A stretch of DNA of 64,000 nt from Phytophthora quininea (Eukaryota > Oomycota > Peronosporomycetes > Peronosporales > Peronosporaceae), in assembly GCA_011947345.1 (NCBI GenBank), contig JAAVTG010000057.1, positions 372,001 to 436,000 of the forward strand, written 5' to 3'. The position numbers were made by a program, and so were the translations under genes. Under the pieces are notes generated by a model. The model was given only the letters and a program-made list of their open reading frames with translations. It did no database searches and was not told where the DNA came from. Positions 53,015 to 64,000 of the stretch are shown here, one piece after another (position 1 is the stretch's first letter; each line of letters starts with the position of its first letter).

Positions 53015-56000
53015 TTACATGCCTTCGCTCTTGAGGAGATGGCTCATGGCCGTCACCAGCTCGCTCTGGGCGATGTCCACGCCTGGGTCGGCGATCTTAT
53101 CCGTCAGCAGGCGGTCGAGATGCTGCCGCATCGATTTGATGAGCACGCCGATGCGAGCCACCGCGTGGAAACGGATGAACTGGTCCAGCGTCAACAAGTT
53201 CTTCTCGTGCACGACCTCGAGGCGGCCGCCGAACAGCAGCAGCGCGTACGGGTTCACCATGGTGCTCTCGCGCACAAAGATCTTGGACGTCTGCACCAGC
53301 TCCGTGTACAGCAGCCACGGCGAGTCGTACTGGGTCTGGCTGAAGTTGCACGACGACGGGTGCAGGAAGACGCGCTCGCGCTGGCCCGGCTCACTGGCGC
53401 TGCGCACAAAGTAGCGGATCTGCTTGGCGTTCGGGTCTTCCTCGACGACGCCGTGCGCTGCCTGGAAGTACTTTTGCTCGGGGTAGACCACTTGCGCCAC
53501 GTTGCCATAGAGACCGGCACAGAGCGCCGCCTTGATGATCCGCGGCGCATCCGAGTTGGTGTTGAGAGTCTCGACGTTATATGCGTCGTAAAAGCCGATG
53601 TTGTCGAGCTGCTGCAAGTATTGCTGCTTGAGATCTAGGATCGACTCCATCGTGTCGTACGAGAGGCCGAGGTCGCGGCAGAACCCGCGCTTCATCTTCT
53701 GCCCACGCAGCGGGCGTAGCGCTCGACCAGCTTCCAGAGCAGCAGATGGTCGCTCTTCCAACTGCCGCCCAACTCTTTCTTGATCGTGTCCTGCTTGGCG
53801 CGCATCTCCGGGTCCGACATGCTCATCAGGAATGGGTTGCGGCTCGAGATGCACGCGGCGATGATGGCCACGGGCTCGATGCAGCGCAGGATGGAGCCAT
53901 ACACCAAGAACTTGCCGATACGTGCGTCCAGAGGCAGCATCGCCAAGTGGTTACCCAACGGAGTCAACCTCACCTGCTCGTCTTGGATGCCATTGCCGTT
54001 GTGGAGGTGGCGCTTGCCCCTGGGAGACTCATCTTCCACGATTTTAAACGCCGCGATATCCACCAGCTCTTGGATAGCTGCATCGATGGCGTCCTCCTTT
54101 GGCGGCTCGATAGCTTTCGACAGGAAGCCCTTGATAGAGCCCAGCTCCAGCTTCTTGAAAGCAGAGCTGCTCGAGCGACACACGATGGATCTCTGCCGAA
54201 AGCTGCGCGTCCATCGCCATGAACCTTTGCTCGAGAACAAGCGGTAGCATGTGCCGGCTTGCACACGACCAGCACGTCCCTTGCGCTGGTCGCACGCGCT
54301 CGAGACGCCCAGCAGTCCAGCAACTGCGAACGCCTGGCGCGGTTATCATAGACCATCTCCTTCACCTTACCAGAGTCAATCACCGCCGTAATGTCGTTGA
54401 TGGTGATCGAAGTTTCGGCAATGTTGGTGCTCACAATGACCTTCGTCTTGCCTGCAGGAGCAGACCTAAAGACCATGGCCTGGTCGGCTCCTGACAACGA
54501 ACCATGCAGTGGTAGAGCCCACACCTTGGAGGACAGACCACCACTGCCGCTGTGGGTCAGCATCTCTACCAAACGCTTAATTTCAGCAGTGCCAGGCAGG
54601 AACACAAGGATTGCGCCGTGAGCTCCACCGTCCTTTGGCCCCTTGTCCATGACGAGGTGGCGCACCAAATGTACAATCAGATCGTAGTCGATCTTCGAGT
54701 CGTCCATGCGCTCCACGATCTCTTTGACGTCATCTCTGACAGTGGCTTTGGTTTTTCCTCCTCCTCTTCGCCATCACTGCTCTTCTTCTTGTGCTTCTTG
54801 TCCTTAAGCAAGTACTTTGGCACGTTGTAGCGCGTCAAGTCAAGCACGTCCTCGAGGAAATTGCTTTCTACTGGATATGTGAAGCCTGGGATATCTAAGA
54901 CAGGGCAGGGCGTGCGTGTGATGGAGGAAAAGTATTTGACAAACAGCTCCGAGTTCATGGTGGCACTCATGAGGATAACACGCAGCTCCGGTCGCTGAGG
55001 CAACAAGTCGCGCAGAATCGACAGCAAGAAATCCGTGTCCACGTTTCGTTCGTGAACTTCGTCAACGATCACGTGCGAGACGCCAGAGAGTTGGCGGTCA
55101 TTGAGTAGACGACGTAGCAGTACACCAGTCGTACAGAACAACAAACGCGTGTTTGCCGACTTCTTGGCGTCCATGCGGATCTGGTAGCCAACAACATCGG
55201 CAATGTCTTCGCACCGCTCTTGAGCCACACGAGTAGCCACACCAATTGCTGCAATACGGCGCGGCTGAGTACAAATGATGTTGCACTCTCCGCCAGCGCC
55301 GCGGTTGATATACTCGTCGAGAATGAACTGCGGGATCTGCGTCGTCTTACCACAGCCAGTAGCGCCACAGATGAGTACAACTTGGTTGTTTTGCACGCAC
55401 TTGATGACTTGAGCCTCCTCTTTTCCGCAGGCAGTTTCGCACGTGCAGTTAACATCTGCTGAAAGTCGCTGGTTGTCCTTTGCCTTGTGTAGCTGCAGCA
55501 ATTTATCACTCATACGGCGCATAGCTTCCACATCCACGCGCTTCGGCGGCTTATTGTGGTTGGCGCCACTGTTTTTCTTATTTTTCTTCGACTTTGGCTT
55601 GTTAGCCGGTTTTCCATGAGTTTTATCGTCGTTGGCGATAGGAATTGCTGTCGCTTTGGCTTCTTCCTTCAATAGTTGGATCCTCACTGGAGTCTTTGAC
55701 AGCCTCTTCGAATCCTGCAAATACGTGTCGATCGCAACGTAGATATCATACAGCATGGGCTCGCCCATGGAGTGCGCACAGCTCTTTAGAGCCTCTCCAC
55801 AAGCAGCAAGCAAATGTGGCTGATGCTTCTGCTCGGTTGACGTCAGAGCCAGAACGGGAAGCTCAAACGGATACCTGGACGTGCTGGGCAGGAAGACGTG
55901 CAGACGGACCGCATCGCTCACTTCAAACACAATCAGCTGAGCACTCGATCCATCCTCCAGCGAGTTGATCTGTACCTTGTCGTCATAGATCGCTTCCAAG

Positions 56001-57293
56001 GCGAAAATCTCGTCCTGTCGTTGACTTAAAAGTTCCTCCTCGCTCTCAGGTGCTTCCATGGCTCCGTCGATCTTCTCAACGTCAAAACGCTTTTTAACAT
56101 GCGGGAACAATTTCTCTACCAACGCGCACAAGGTCAACATGGATGGAGCCTTCAATTCCTCCTCACTCATGCTAAGATTCTCTTGCACGAATTCGTTGGC
56201 AACAGCCACTGCATCACGACGGTCGTATCCAAATTTCATCAGTCGCTGGACAAGTACAACAGACCTCGCTGGTGCAGCTTCCGAATTGCTGCTCAACACG
56301 ACGTCAAGCTGCGTGCCCTCAGGGTTAAACTTCTTCGGCAGTTCACCCTCAGGTACATGTAAGCACAACCAGTCGAAGATCGCTGTCATATAGGCATCCT
56401 CCGCGTCCTCCACAGTCGCGTCAAAACTGCAGTTTTGCAGTGCGCTCTGAATCTGTGCAGGCGTAAAGCCAATGGCTTTCAATCTCTGCTTTGCCTTCTC
56501 CTGCAGCTCTTTCTCTTTTGCAGCTTGCTCCCACTATCCTCCACTTTCAGATCAGTCTTTTGATCCATCGTGCCCAACTTCCTCAGAATACCCTCAATTA
56601 CCTCTCTGCACGACGCACTCATCATCACCTGCTTGGGCATGTTAGCTCTCTCCCTGTTCTCTCTAGCTCGTGTCCTTTTGTTCCTCTCTTGGGTCCTCAC
56701 TAGCTTTGCAGCTTCAAATTCCTTATGGGAAGCGAATTTCCGGTCCATCGTCAACGTCATGGCTTCCTTGACTTCTTTCTTGGTTTCTTGTTTCTCCTCG
56801 TCTTGTCCCCATAAATCGATGGCGTTCTCCTTCTTCTCTTCAGCCTTTTCCACCTTCACTTTACTCTTCTTAATCTTCACTTTACTCTCGTCATTGGAAG
56901 TGGTCCCTAATTGTAACCACAAGTCCCGGTATGGGTCTGGCAGCTTGCGTTCAAATGGACGCAGCGGTTCCACGTGTTTCAGCGCCAGTAACGCGGCGCA
57001 GTGCTTGGCTTCGTCTAGAGTCTCGAACTCTTGTGATGGACAGAAGCTCAGGTCCTTGCTACTGTCTTTACCGTCCGGTAACACGCAGCGCACGCGGAAC
57101 TTGTCCTGCTCCTTGGTTTTGGCCTTGGCGTAGAAAGCGTTGCGCCGCTTCTTGGACTGGCAGAACTCGTGCAGCAGCTGCATGGGGTGCGCTGCCACTC
57201 CTTGCACAGCACGCCTTGGCGGAGCGCGTCTCCCTTGGACACACTGACGGTGCCAGCGCCGCGCTGCCGGTGGCCCGGCTGACGTTGACCCAT
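53015..57293 (-). CDS. DExH-box RNA helicase, DHX29/DHX57-like
   Basis: Domain order from the N-terminus: a dsRBD-like segment (MQLLHEFCQSKKRRNAFY...ALLALKHVEPL), a Lys/Glu-rich linker, a UBA-like stretch (KAIGFTPAQIQSALQNC), an RWD domain (RQDEIFALEAIYDDKVQI), then the helicase core with GATGCGKTTQ, TQPRRIAA, DEVHER, SATMNSE and STNIAETSITI. HA2 and OB-fold regions follow (PLDARIGKFLVYG; HPSSCNF). These helicases remodel RNA or mRNPs; DHX29 acts in translation initiation. No intron is visible over 4.3 kb. Homopolymer breaks lie near 56530, 54745, 54300, 54240, 53700 and 57199. The ATG at 57293 (MGQRQPGHRQRG) follows a 172-bp divergent promoter shared with the Rpp21-like gene. Confidence 0.88.
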
Positions 57294-57465
57294 GTTTGCA
57301 AATGGTAATAGGGCGATTTACGTAGGACAGGGGATGTAGTAAGATTGTATGACTCTTAATAAAAGTAACATAAACGGCTGTAAATGATGGTAGTAAATAG
57401 AGCTTGTGTCCAATTGAAATGTCCTGTTTTGGTTGGTTGTACTCACTTTTGTTACGAACGCCGAG

Positions 57466-58319
57466 ATGAACAACAAGATTGGCGACCTGCAGCTGCCGGA
57501 GATAAAGGTGGTGAGCGCCGAGAACCCTCGGCAGCTGGAGAAGCGCTTCAGCTTCCTCTGGAGCTCTGCGATCAGTCTGCTGCAGATCAACGCCGCGTTG
57601 GCCCACCACGCGAGGTACGGGTGTATAACCATGTTCTAAACTGGTACTATACATGTTCGTAACATTTCCTGCGACGTGTGAAAAGTGCAACAATGATGCA
57701 GCTCGCCAAGGCCAACCAAGCTCAGCTGCCACAAGCCGTGCTGGACTACATTTGCGAACACTGCGCAGGTCTGTTGGTCCCCAGTGTATCAGCAACTGTA
57801 AAAGTCCTCCCACAGACTCGCAATTCTCCTGCAAACCGACGACTAGCAAGGAAACAGCAACGAACTCAACAGCAAAATGGTTCGGGAGCGCCTCGCATCG
57901 TGAGGGAAGCTCACTACTATTGTGGTGTGTTATACAGTCAATTGTTGCCTTTTTTTGCCATTTAGAAGCTAATCATTATTGTATTTGTAACAGCGTGTGA
58001 CTTGCCATCGTTGCAAGCACTCGAATGATCGTCCAGGAGCTTCTGTGCACAAGGCGAAGACCAAGAAGAGATCGAGGGAAAAAGACGAAACGGTTAATCC
58101 AGTGGCCAAGAAATTGAAGACGGAGACGGTTGAGACGCAGAAGACTGAGACTTCTGAGCCGGTGAGTATGTTTGCTCCACCGCCGCCACCTAGTCCGCCG
58201 CGGAAATTGTTGGACGGGCCAAAGAAGCGGAAGAAGAAGAAAAAACGACTCAACCTGATGCTGCTGCAACGGCTGTCAAGAGCAGTTTGAGTTCCTTCTT
58301 GCAGGGCCTCAAGAAGTGA
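57466..58319 (+). CDS. RNase P/MRP subunit Rpp21/Rpr2-like protein
   Basis: Exon 1 (MNNKIGDLQLPEIKVVS) encodes an N-terminal helix with LWSSAISLLQINAALAHHA. A 71-nt intron (57615-57685) leads to MMQLAKANQAQLP...YICEHCAGLLVP with the first CxxC; a second intron of about 60 nt ends near 57993, followed by VTCHRCKH with the second CxxC. The two CxxC pairs form the zinc ribbon typical of Rpp21/Rpr2, which functions in tRNA 5' processing. The C-terminus is a Lys-rich, Pro-rich tail ending SLSSFLQGLKK. One A added to the A6 run near 58240 joins that end. The exact second donor site is not resolved. Confidence 0.65.
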
Positions 58320-58352
58320 GTGGGACAGTAAGCATTTGTTTTGACCTTGCTT

Positions 58353-61300
58353 TTATATTGTTCGTGTATGGATTTTGGTTATTTCATGTGGGATGAAGTC
58401 AACGATATGGACGCTGTCAGTGAGTCTAACTGGCGTAGTTGTGTACGGAAGTCCTCGGCTGCTCTTCATGCTCCAAGACTGCATCGTCGACGGGTAGCGA
58501 GCACTGGTCGGTCTCGAGTAGGTCTTCCGTGCCGTGTCTTCTGCTCCTGTGTCGTCCTCAAAACCGACCCGAAAGGTTGGGTGAAGGGCACGCTCGCGGC
58601 AAGATGGGTAGTCCAAGGTCTGTCATCTCGGTTGGTTCTGCAGTGTTTGTCTTGCAGATTTTGTTGTTGTTTTTCGCCAGCAGATCTGGTATCGGGTGCA
58701 CAAGAACACCGTGGTCTTACGTGGTTTCGGCTGCTTCGTGCTCCTGCTTTCCGTTCTTTTGGTTTCCTCGAGGATTTGGTTTCGTTCCGTGGCCTTGAAG
58801 ATTTTACCAAGAATGCTGAAGAGTTTTTCACGAGGGGGTCTTTCTGCTCTTCCAAATCTACAACACGGTAAAACATCAAAGGTGAGCAAGATCAAGTGAC
58901 CACAAGTGAAAAGTGATAATGGACCTACCCGCCGAGTATCGTGGATTGGCATCTGCACCATTACCAGTGTGCGGTTCTGCAGTAATCCGTCGTAGAACTG
59001 GAAGAAGCCGTCGACCGTGATGCAGTTCCCATCCCAAAATAATGCCTGCAGACTCTTGTTCTTGGGAAGCACTTCACCCAGAACGTGGGCCAACGCATCG
59101 CCACATTCGTTGCCAGTGACGTCGAGCATCTGCAAATGGGTATGGGGTCGAGCCAATGCTTCAACGGCGGCTGTGATAATATGCGTGCCAAAGACATAGC
59201 CCTCACATTTCAGGCAGAGCTCCTTCAGACGCAGTGGCTTGGTCCCGGACGTGTACGACAAGATCGATGATGAAGCAGCTTCACCTTCCGGTGCTCCCAA
59301 CCAAGCAAATCCATTTTGCTTGGTGCTTTCCTCCAGTGAGCCTCCAAGAAGAAGGGCCAATGCGTTTGCTCCTGCCTGTTCGATCACCGACGGTTGTGAG
59401 ATGTTCTCGCTCCTGCTCTTCTTCCAAGGCTCTGCGCTTACGTTGAGCTTCGCGTTTGATGAAGCCATTTCCCTCAAGACTAAGCGAGTCTAAGGTTTTG
59501 CAGCCTCGGATCGAGTGGAGTAACAGCAGCGCTGATTTATCGTGCAGTCGTGTGTGATCAAGTCGCAATGAAGTCCGAGTAGCCCATGGAGACTCGTCCA
59601 ACAGCTGAGCCAAAACTTCAGCGCGGTGACCACTGAGGTCATTGTCGCTTAGATCCACCATGCAAGCCCAGCTTCGGTCCGTATTGGCGAACATGGGGGC
59701 CAAGATGTTGCGCAGGAAATGTTTCCGAAGGCCATTGGCGCGATGCACCGTCCCGCCATTTCGTCGAGACGCTGCTGACTGTGCCACAACGGCAGCTTCG
59801 GAGAGAGCCATCATCGCGCCTTCTTTTTGCAGTTGAGGTGGCAGTAAGCGATGGATGCGGCGATATCGCTTCATACCGCGAAGAAATACTGTCGCCAAGC
59901 TCTGCGATTTCCCCAAGATGACTCCGAGATCCTGACTGGCTTGTGTTCGCATCTGGTTGTACGACAAGTCTAGTTGCAATAGAGAGGACTCGTGCAGTAG
60001 CGTGTTCTGCTTGAGAGCTTCGATAAAAATGTTGATATCTAGCTGAGTTCGTGAGAGATCGAGGCGCTGAAGTGCAAATGTCCCGGTGATCCAAGTGGCG
60101 AGTGCTCGGGTGCCTTCAAGCCCGAGATGGTTCCCTGCGATGTTCAGCTCGTGCAACGTTGCAGCGAATGGAGTGCTTGTCTTTAAAGCTTGCACGATCC
60201 GGCAGCATGATACCGTTGATAGTCCACATCTTTCAAGCTGCAAAAGTTCAAGACCGTTGGGCAGCAACTGGAGGATCGTCGCCAGCTCCGTGGCCATCGC
60301 AACAGTGAACCGGTTGAAAGAAAAGTCCAACCGTTTGAGTCGAATTTGCATTTGCTCTGGTATTTGCTGAATTGTGGACTGGAGCACAACCTGCCGAAGA
60401 ATGATAAGGGCTCTCACTGCCAGACGTACGTTCGTGAGCGTGAATCCTTCGACTGTGCAGAGCGGTGAGAGCAGAGCATGGAATAGCACGCTCAGACTCT
60501 CTTGTCCCAAGGTAAGATCACTGATAACAATTTCGGAGAAGCAACGGGAGCGCTCCAATGTCCGTGCGAGAGCCTGGGACTTTCGATTGATACCAAACTG
60601 CTGAACGAGAGGTATTGAAGGCATCCGCTACAGTGCGAGCGAGTGCGTGCAATGGAGTCGGCGGGTGGTCTGGATGGTTCTCGTAGCCGTCAACACCAGG
60701 CGGGAAGCCAAGACAGTATTGAAAGTCCATACACCCAGACGTCGTAGCGCACTCCTCAAGCGACTTGTTACGCTGTCGCGAAAGCGAACGCCCAAATCGT
60801 CACAAAGGCTTGGTATGCCGTCGTCATTGCAGCAAAGAGCGACGATTTGCTCGAGGCGATTGATTCTTGCTGGTTTTCTTGCTGTGGTGTGATTTCCTCG
60901 TCTTCGGGGAAGAATTCACGCCAGTGGCAGTCCGAAGGGAGCTGCACAGACGGAATTTGCTGCTGTGGGAACGTAAGACGCAGTGCGTGCAGTAACGCTG
61001 CAACAGTCGCAAAATGTTTTCCGAGTTCACTCCAGGATCGAAATGTAGCGTTATAGGCTCTTCGCTGGTCCCGTTGGGCTGGATAAGCAGTCGGATGGAC
61101 ACGATGGAAGTCGCTAGATTCGCAGTCGACCTCACTGCGATGATTTTCCGGATGTGCATGAGCTGGTACTCTCTCCGTTGAATCAGTGCCTTCCCAAAGG
61201 CTTTCTTGCGCTTTAACAGCCACATCCGCAACGCTGAGAGCACCACAAGTCGTGATCGGAACTTTGAGCCAGTTTTGTGTAGCATGACCCAGTTCATGAG

Positions 61301-61453
61301 CAACGGGCGGTCACTGCGTTCATCGAAGAGTTTCTCGACCGCTGCAGTGTCTTGAACACTTAATTCCACATAGCTCAGCCGGTTGATCGGCCATGGCGTC
61401 GGGTCGACGGTCGTATCATCCTCACCTTCACTACAAGCGACGGAAGCCTTCAT
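58353..61453 (-). CDS. CARMIL-like leucine-rich-repeat protein
   Basis: The N-terminal part (NRLSYVELSVQD...FRSRLVVLSALRMWLLKRK...YQLMHIRKI) resembles the CARMIL pleckstrin-like domain. A long RI-type LRR array follows (LKRLDFSFNRFTVAMATELA, LHELNIAGNHLGLEGTRAL, LQRLDLSRTQLDINIF, MLDVTGNECGDALAHVL), with the closing PIHDTRR. CARMIL proteins bind capping protein and control actin assembly. A GT-AG intron starts at CGGCGG-GTAGGT (about 58932) and ends near 58890. Several homopolymer breaks (about 60950-60780, 60600 and 59480) were bridged. The C-terminal 150-200 residues after the intron change frame more than once and their reading, including the stop at 58353, is tentative. Confidence 0.65.
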
Positions 61454-61578
61454 GCTTGCGATTTGAACGAAGTGCCAGCACCAAAGCTACCATATAGAGG
61501 GACCTCAATACGGATAACGGACCAAATTCACATTTGCACAAAGTCTGCAGCAAGATCATGCCCTACCAAGCCTCCAGT

Positions 61579-62076
61579 TTACACCAGCACAGAACGCCCA
61601 TGTCCGCTTTCATTTTTCCCAGCGTGTTGTTGGGTTTCTTTCGGTTGCGCCGCCGCTGCAGATGCCAACAGCATCAGCGAACTACTCTGGGGTTGATGCT
61701 GCGCTTGCTTCGGCATTGGTTGCGAGCTCTTCTTCTGGCTCGTCGCGACGGGTCGGCGCTTGCTTTTCGAAGTGGTTTGCACCACCTTCGCCCGTTTACG
61801 GCTCGAAGTTCCCTGTTGCTTGTGCGCGTCGTAGTTGGCACCACTTGCCCGTGTGGCACGTTCTTAAGCTGCCGAAAGAACCAAGGGGGAACTCGGCGAT
61901 ATTGCTGCCGTACGTGCGCTTCAAAGTCTTGAGTCGTTGGCGGAGAGCGTCTTTAGTCTTGTCGGTGTCTTGCATCCGCCCGGTTAGGTCATCCCAGTCG
62001 ACGTACCCCAAATTCTGCATATACCCCGAGCCAATAGGACCAATTGACGATCCTCGGCGTCCGAGAAGTCGGACAT
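61579..62076 (-). CDS. SANT/Myb-like DNA-binding protein
   Basis: MSDFSDAEDRQLVLLA, then GYVDWDDLTGRM and ALRQRLKTLKRTYGSNIAEFP, match the layout of a Myb/SANT-like helix-turn-helix: an acidic first helix with Leu-Val, a Trp-Asp second helix, and a basic third helix ending in the YG-x-x-x-x-FP signature I associate with oomycete regulators. The remainder (KRAKVVQTTSKSKRRPVATS...) is basic and low-complexity. Single-base homopolymer additions near 62027, 61887 and 61853 are required. The ATG at 62076 is chosen because the acidic helix follows directly. It is divergent from the gene at 62272. DNA binding is inference. Confidence 0.6.
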
Positions 62077-62271
62077 TGCTTATATCAGGGCGAAGAATTT
62101 GTGGGGAGCGCGTTGACAAGCTGAGACCACCCGTGGTCAATCTCCATCAAAGCGACAAGTACGAGTCACGCAAGTTGAAGTTGATGGGATTACGGCTTCT
62201 GATTGGTTCATTCACTTCAACTTAAAGGTACTTGTAACGACCTATTCGAACAGTCCTTTTAGCTGAGGGCA

Positions 62272-64000
62272 ATGAGTGTGGCTCCGCGTCCATCGCCAGA
62301 GCGACCCCGACTAATTACTCGTCGTTTGAGCCTCAGAGATGAGGAGGAGCTGTCTGTGGGGGCTGTCATCGTGACTCCAGTCGACGGGCAGCCATCCGCC
62401 TATTCGTTTGCACCTCCAGGCGACCAGGACGACGCACATGTCGGTACAGTCCAACACGAACAGTCTTTTGTGGCTGTGCTAGCCCCTAGCTGCGATGCAG
62501 CTATGACTTTACTGTTAAATCAACCGCCAGGGACATATTTACTTGTGAAGGAAGAAGATTCCGCCATCCGAGTGTATGTGAAATTCCGACAGGCTGTGCG
62601 CGCTGTGACGTTGGTCAAAGGCAAAGAGATGAAGAGGCAGGAAGAGAATCTACAGCTTGGAAAAGTTCACTCAAGGAATTCCAAGACGAACGATTTTTTC
62701 GTGCAGACGCCGGTGCACACTTTGAGGTTAAGTATGGACTCGTATTTGATAATGGAACACTGCTGGACGCGGTTTCTCCGCAGGTGCAAGCTGTCGTGTT
62801 TGAATTGTGCTGCGAGTCCCAACTGGATGAGGAGATCAGACTGGAAAATTGGGTTCCTCCGATGGGGTTGACGTCGTACTCGTTTGCGTTAATGCCGGAA
62901 GCTTGCGGGTTTTACATTTTCACTATCCCAGAACCGACGGAATCGACTACAAACGTGACGCAAGTCCGACAGGTCGAGTTTGACTTTACCAAATTCGTGT
63001 TTGCTATGGCGGATGGAACACTCAAACCAGCAGCTTTATTCCTTTCGACGTATTTCTCTACCAAACGAACGTTTGAGCCGGAGATCACGTAAGTGACCAC
63101 ACTACTTCTCCATGCCTATCGTCTGACGAATATTATTGCAGGTTCTCCACAATTCGTGATAACTTTTTGTTTCCGGATCAAGTCTTTCTCAAAGAAACCA
63201 CGGTCAATACGGTCCCCTCTCATCAATTGCCAGTTCATAACTACATCGACCTGGGTTCGAACGATGAAGAGCTGGCGCTACTCTGTGCCGTGGACGCTGC
63301 TTGTGGTGGCATTATGCCTCAGAAAGATCTACCTGAAACATTTTTGAATGCACTGCGAGATATGCACGTGTATTTTGCTAGAGCGAGCTTTGGGGTTGCT
63401 GAAGGTGGAGCAGTCACTCCTTCTGCAAAGCCAACGCCTTGGTCGGCTCAAAAGATGAAGCTGGTGGGACGGATTGTCCCTATTTTACTGGAGTTATTGA
63501 TCGTGTCAGCAGGTTTCTCCGAGCCTAACGATTCTGGCGAGAGGACGGACCCACTCGCTGCGGCAGCTGAAGCCAAGAAGAAAAAGTTGTTCGCTCAATT
63601 TGCCTCTGCGATGCGCTTTGATCTATTGTTTTTATTTGCTCGAAGTGACGCGTCCGTGATCTGTCGAGCTACTCACCACATTTCACAGCTTCTTGGAGCG
63701 AAAATTCGTCTCCCTGGAGAGTTTATCGAGCTAATTCGCGACCTTGTGGCGTTATTTCCTATATTTTTACGGTTGTTTCTACGAAATCACGGACCGATAA
63801 CGCTTTGGAGAAATCTTCATCAAAGTGATTTCGACAAGGACCCTGCGTTCGATCCGAGAGGGAAGAGTTTTCGATCGCTACTCACTGCGTCGTCGTCAGC
63901 TATGACGGCGCTCCAAGGAGGCCGAGAACGGAAAACGTCGTTTTTCGGGATCGGAAGGAAACCTCCTACGAAGTCGAGGAAATCACTATCTCTTGGCGTA
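62272..64000 (+). CDS. Unknown large protein, 5' part (runs off the window)
   Basis: The ATG at 62272 begins MSVAPRPSPERPRLITRR. A frame break near 62661 (AAAA) joins to EFQDERFF and then a beta-rich region (LENWVPPMGLTSYSFALMPE). A GT-AG intron (63089-63141) leads to a second exon that is open to the window end, with helical segments (GRIVPILLELLIVSAGF; LIRDLVALFPIFLRLFL) that are hydrophobic but flanked by charged residues, and a Ser-rich, basic linker near the end. I do not recognise the family; no catalytic motif is visible in this part. Confidence 0.65.

Noticed and set aside
61662..62225. 187-residue plus-strand frame
   Set aside because: Antisense to the SANT/Myb-like gene, whose DNA-binding helices are recognisable on the minus strand.

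Overview
This window reads as nuclear DNA of an oomycete, most likely a Phytophthora or downy-mildew relative. The clues are gene-dense DNA with short (about 55-80 nt) GT-AG introns, an axonemal dynein heavy chain as expected for a biflagellate zoospore maker, a secreted tyrosinase-family protein, a PP2C/cyclic-nucleotide-binding/kinase fusion, and a reading frame with a signal peptide followed by RXLR (RSLR) and EER motifs. The species call is inference from gene content only.

Layout: 1-761 is the 3' end of an SR-rich protein gene (+). 1614-2409 is a TPX2-like spindle protein (+), convergent with a roughly 4,100-residue axonemal dynein heavy chain (2447-14774, -). Then come a small bromodomain protein (15027-15419, -) and a TFIIIC-like WD40 subunit with UIM-like motifs and 24-residue repeats (15519-18817, +). 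18895-23317 is an accessory island: two inverted arms of about 1.03 kb flank an RXLR-like effector reading frame broken by a stop codon and an intact 2OG-Fe(II) dioxygenase gene. The right arm holds the complete GNAT acetyltransferase plus hypothetical gene pair; the left arm holds truncated copies of both.

23434-31595 (-) encodes a roughly 2,680-residue GRIP-domain golgin, divergent from a secreted tyrosinase-family protein (31977-33591, +) that seems to have lost its copper ligands. A tail-anchored coiled-coil protein (33715-36187, -) and a Rav1/DmX-type RAVE subunit with an apparent C-terminal C2 domain (36429-45036, -) follow. After a copia-like remnant (about 45.4-45.6 kb) comes a myristoylated PP2C-CNB-CNB-pseudokinase (46314-50171, +). 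The stretch 50.2-52.5 kb is poorly resolved. The right end carries a small hypothetical protein (52474-52851, +), a DHX29/DHX57-type RNA helicase (53015-57293, -), an RNase P/MRP Rpp21-like protein (57466-58319, +), a CARMIL-like LRR protein (58353-61453, -), a SANT/Myb-like protein (61579-62076, -) and a partial unknown gene (62272 to the end, +).

A property that shapes the whole annotation: many real genes are split by single-base frameshifts, and almost every one is repaired by adding one base to a short homopolymer run. I traced 13 such sites in the dynein gene alone. I read these as homopolymer under-calls in the assembly rather than biology, and therefore annotate each split set as one gene.

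Functionally the window is mostly housekeeping: cytoskeleton and cilium, Golgi tethering, vacuolar ATPase assembly, Pol III transcription, RNA processing. It has one small accessory island and two candidate pseudoenzymes (a secreted pseudotyrosinase and a PP2C-linked pseudokinase), which are the most interesting biology here.
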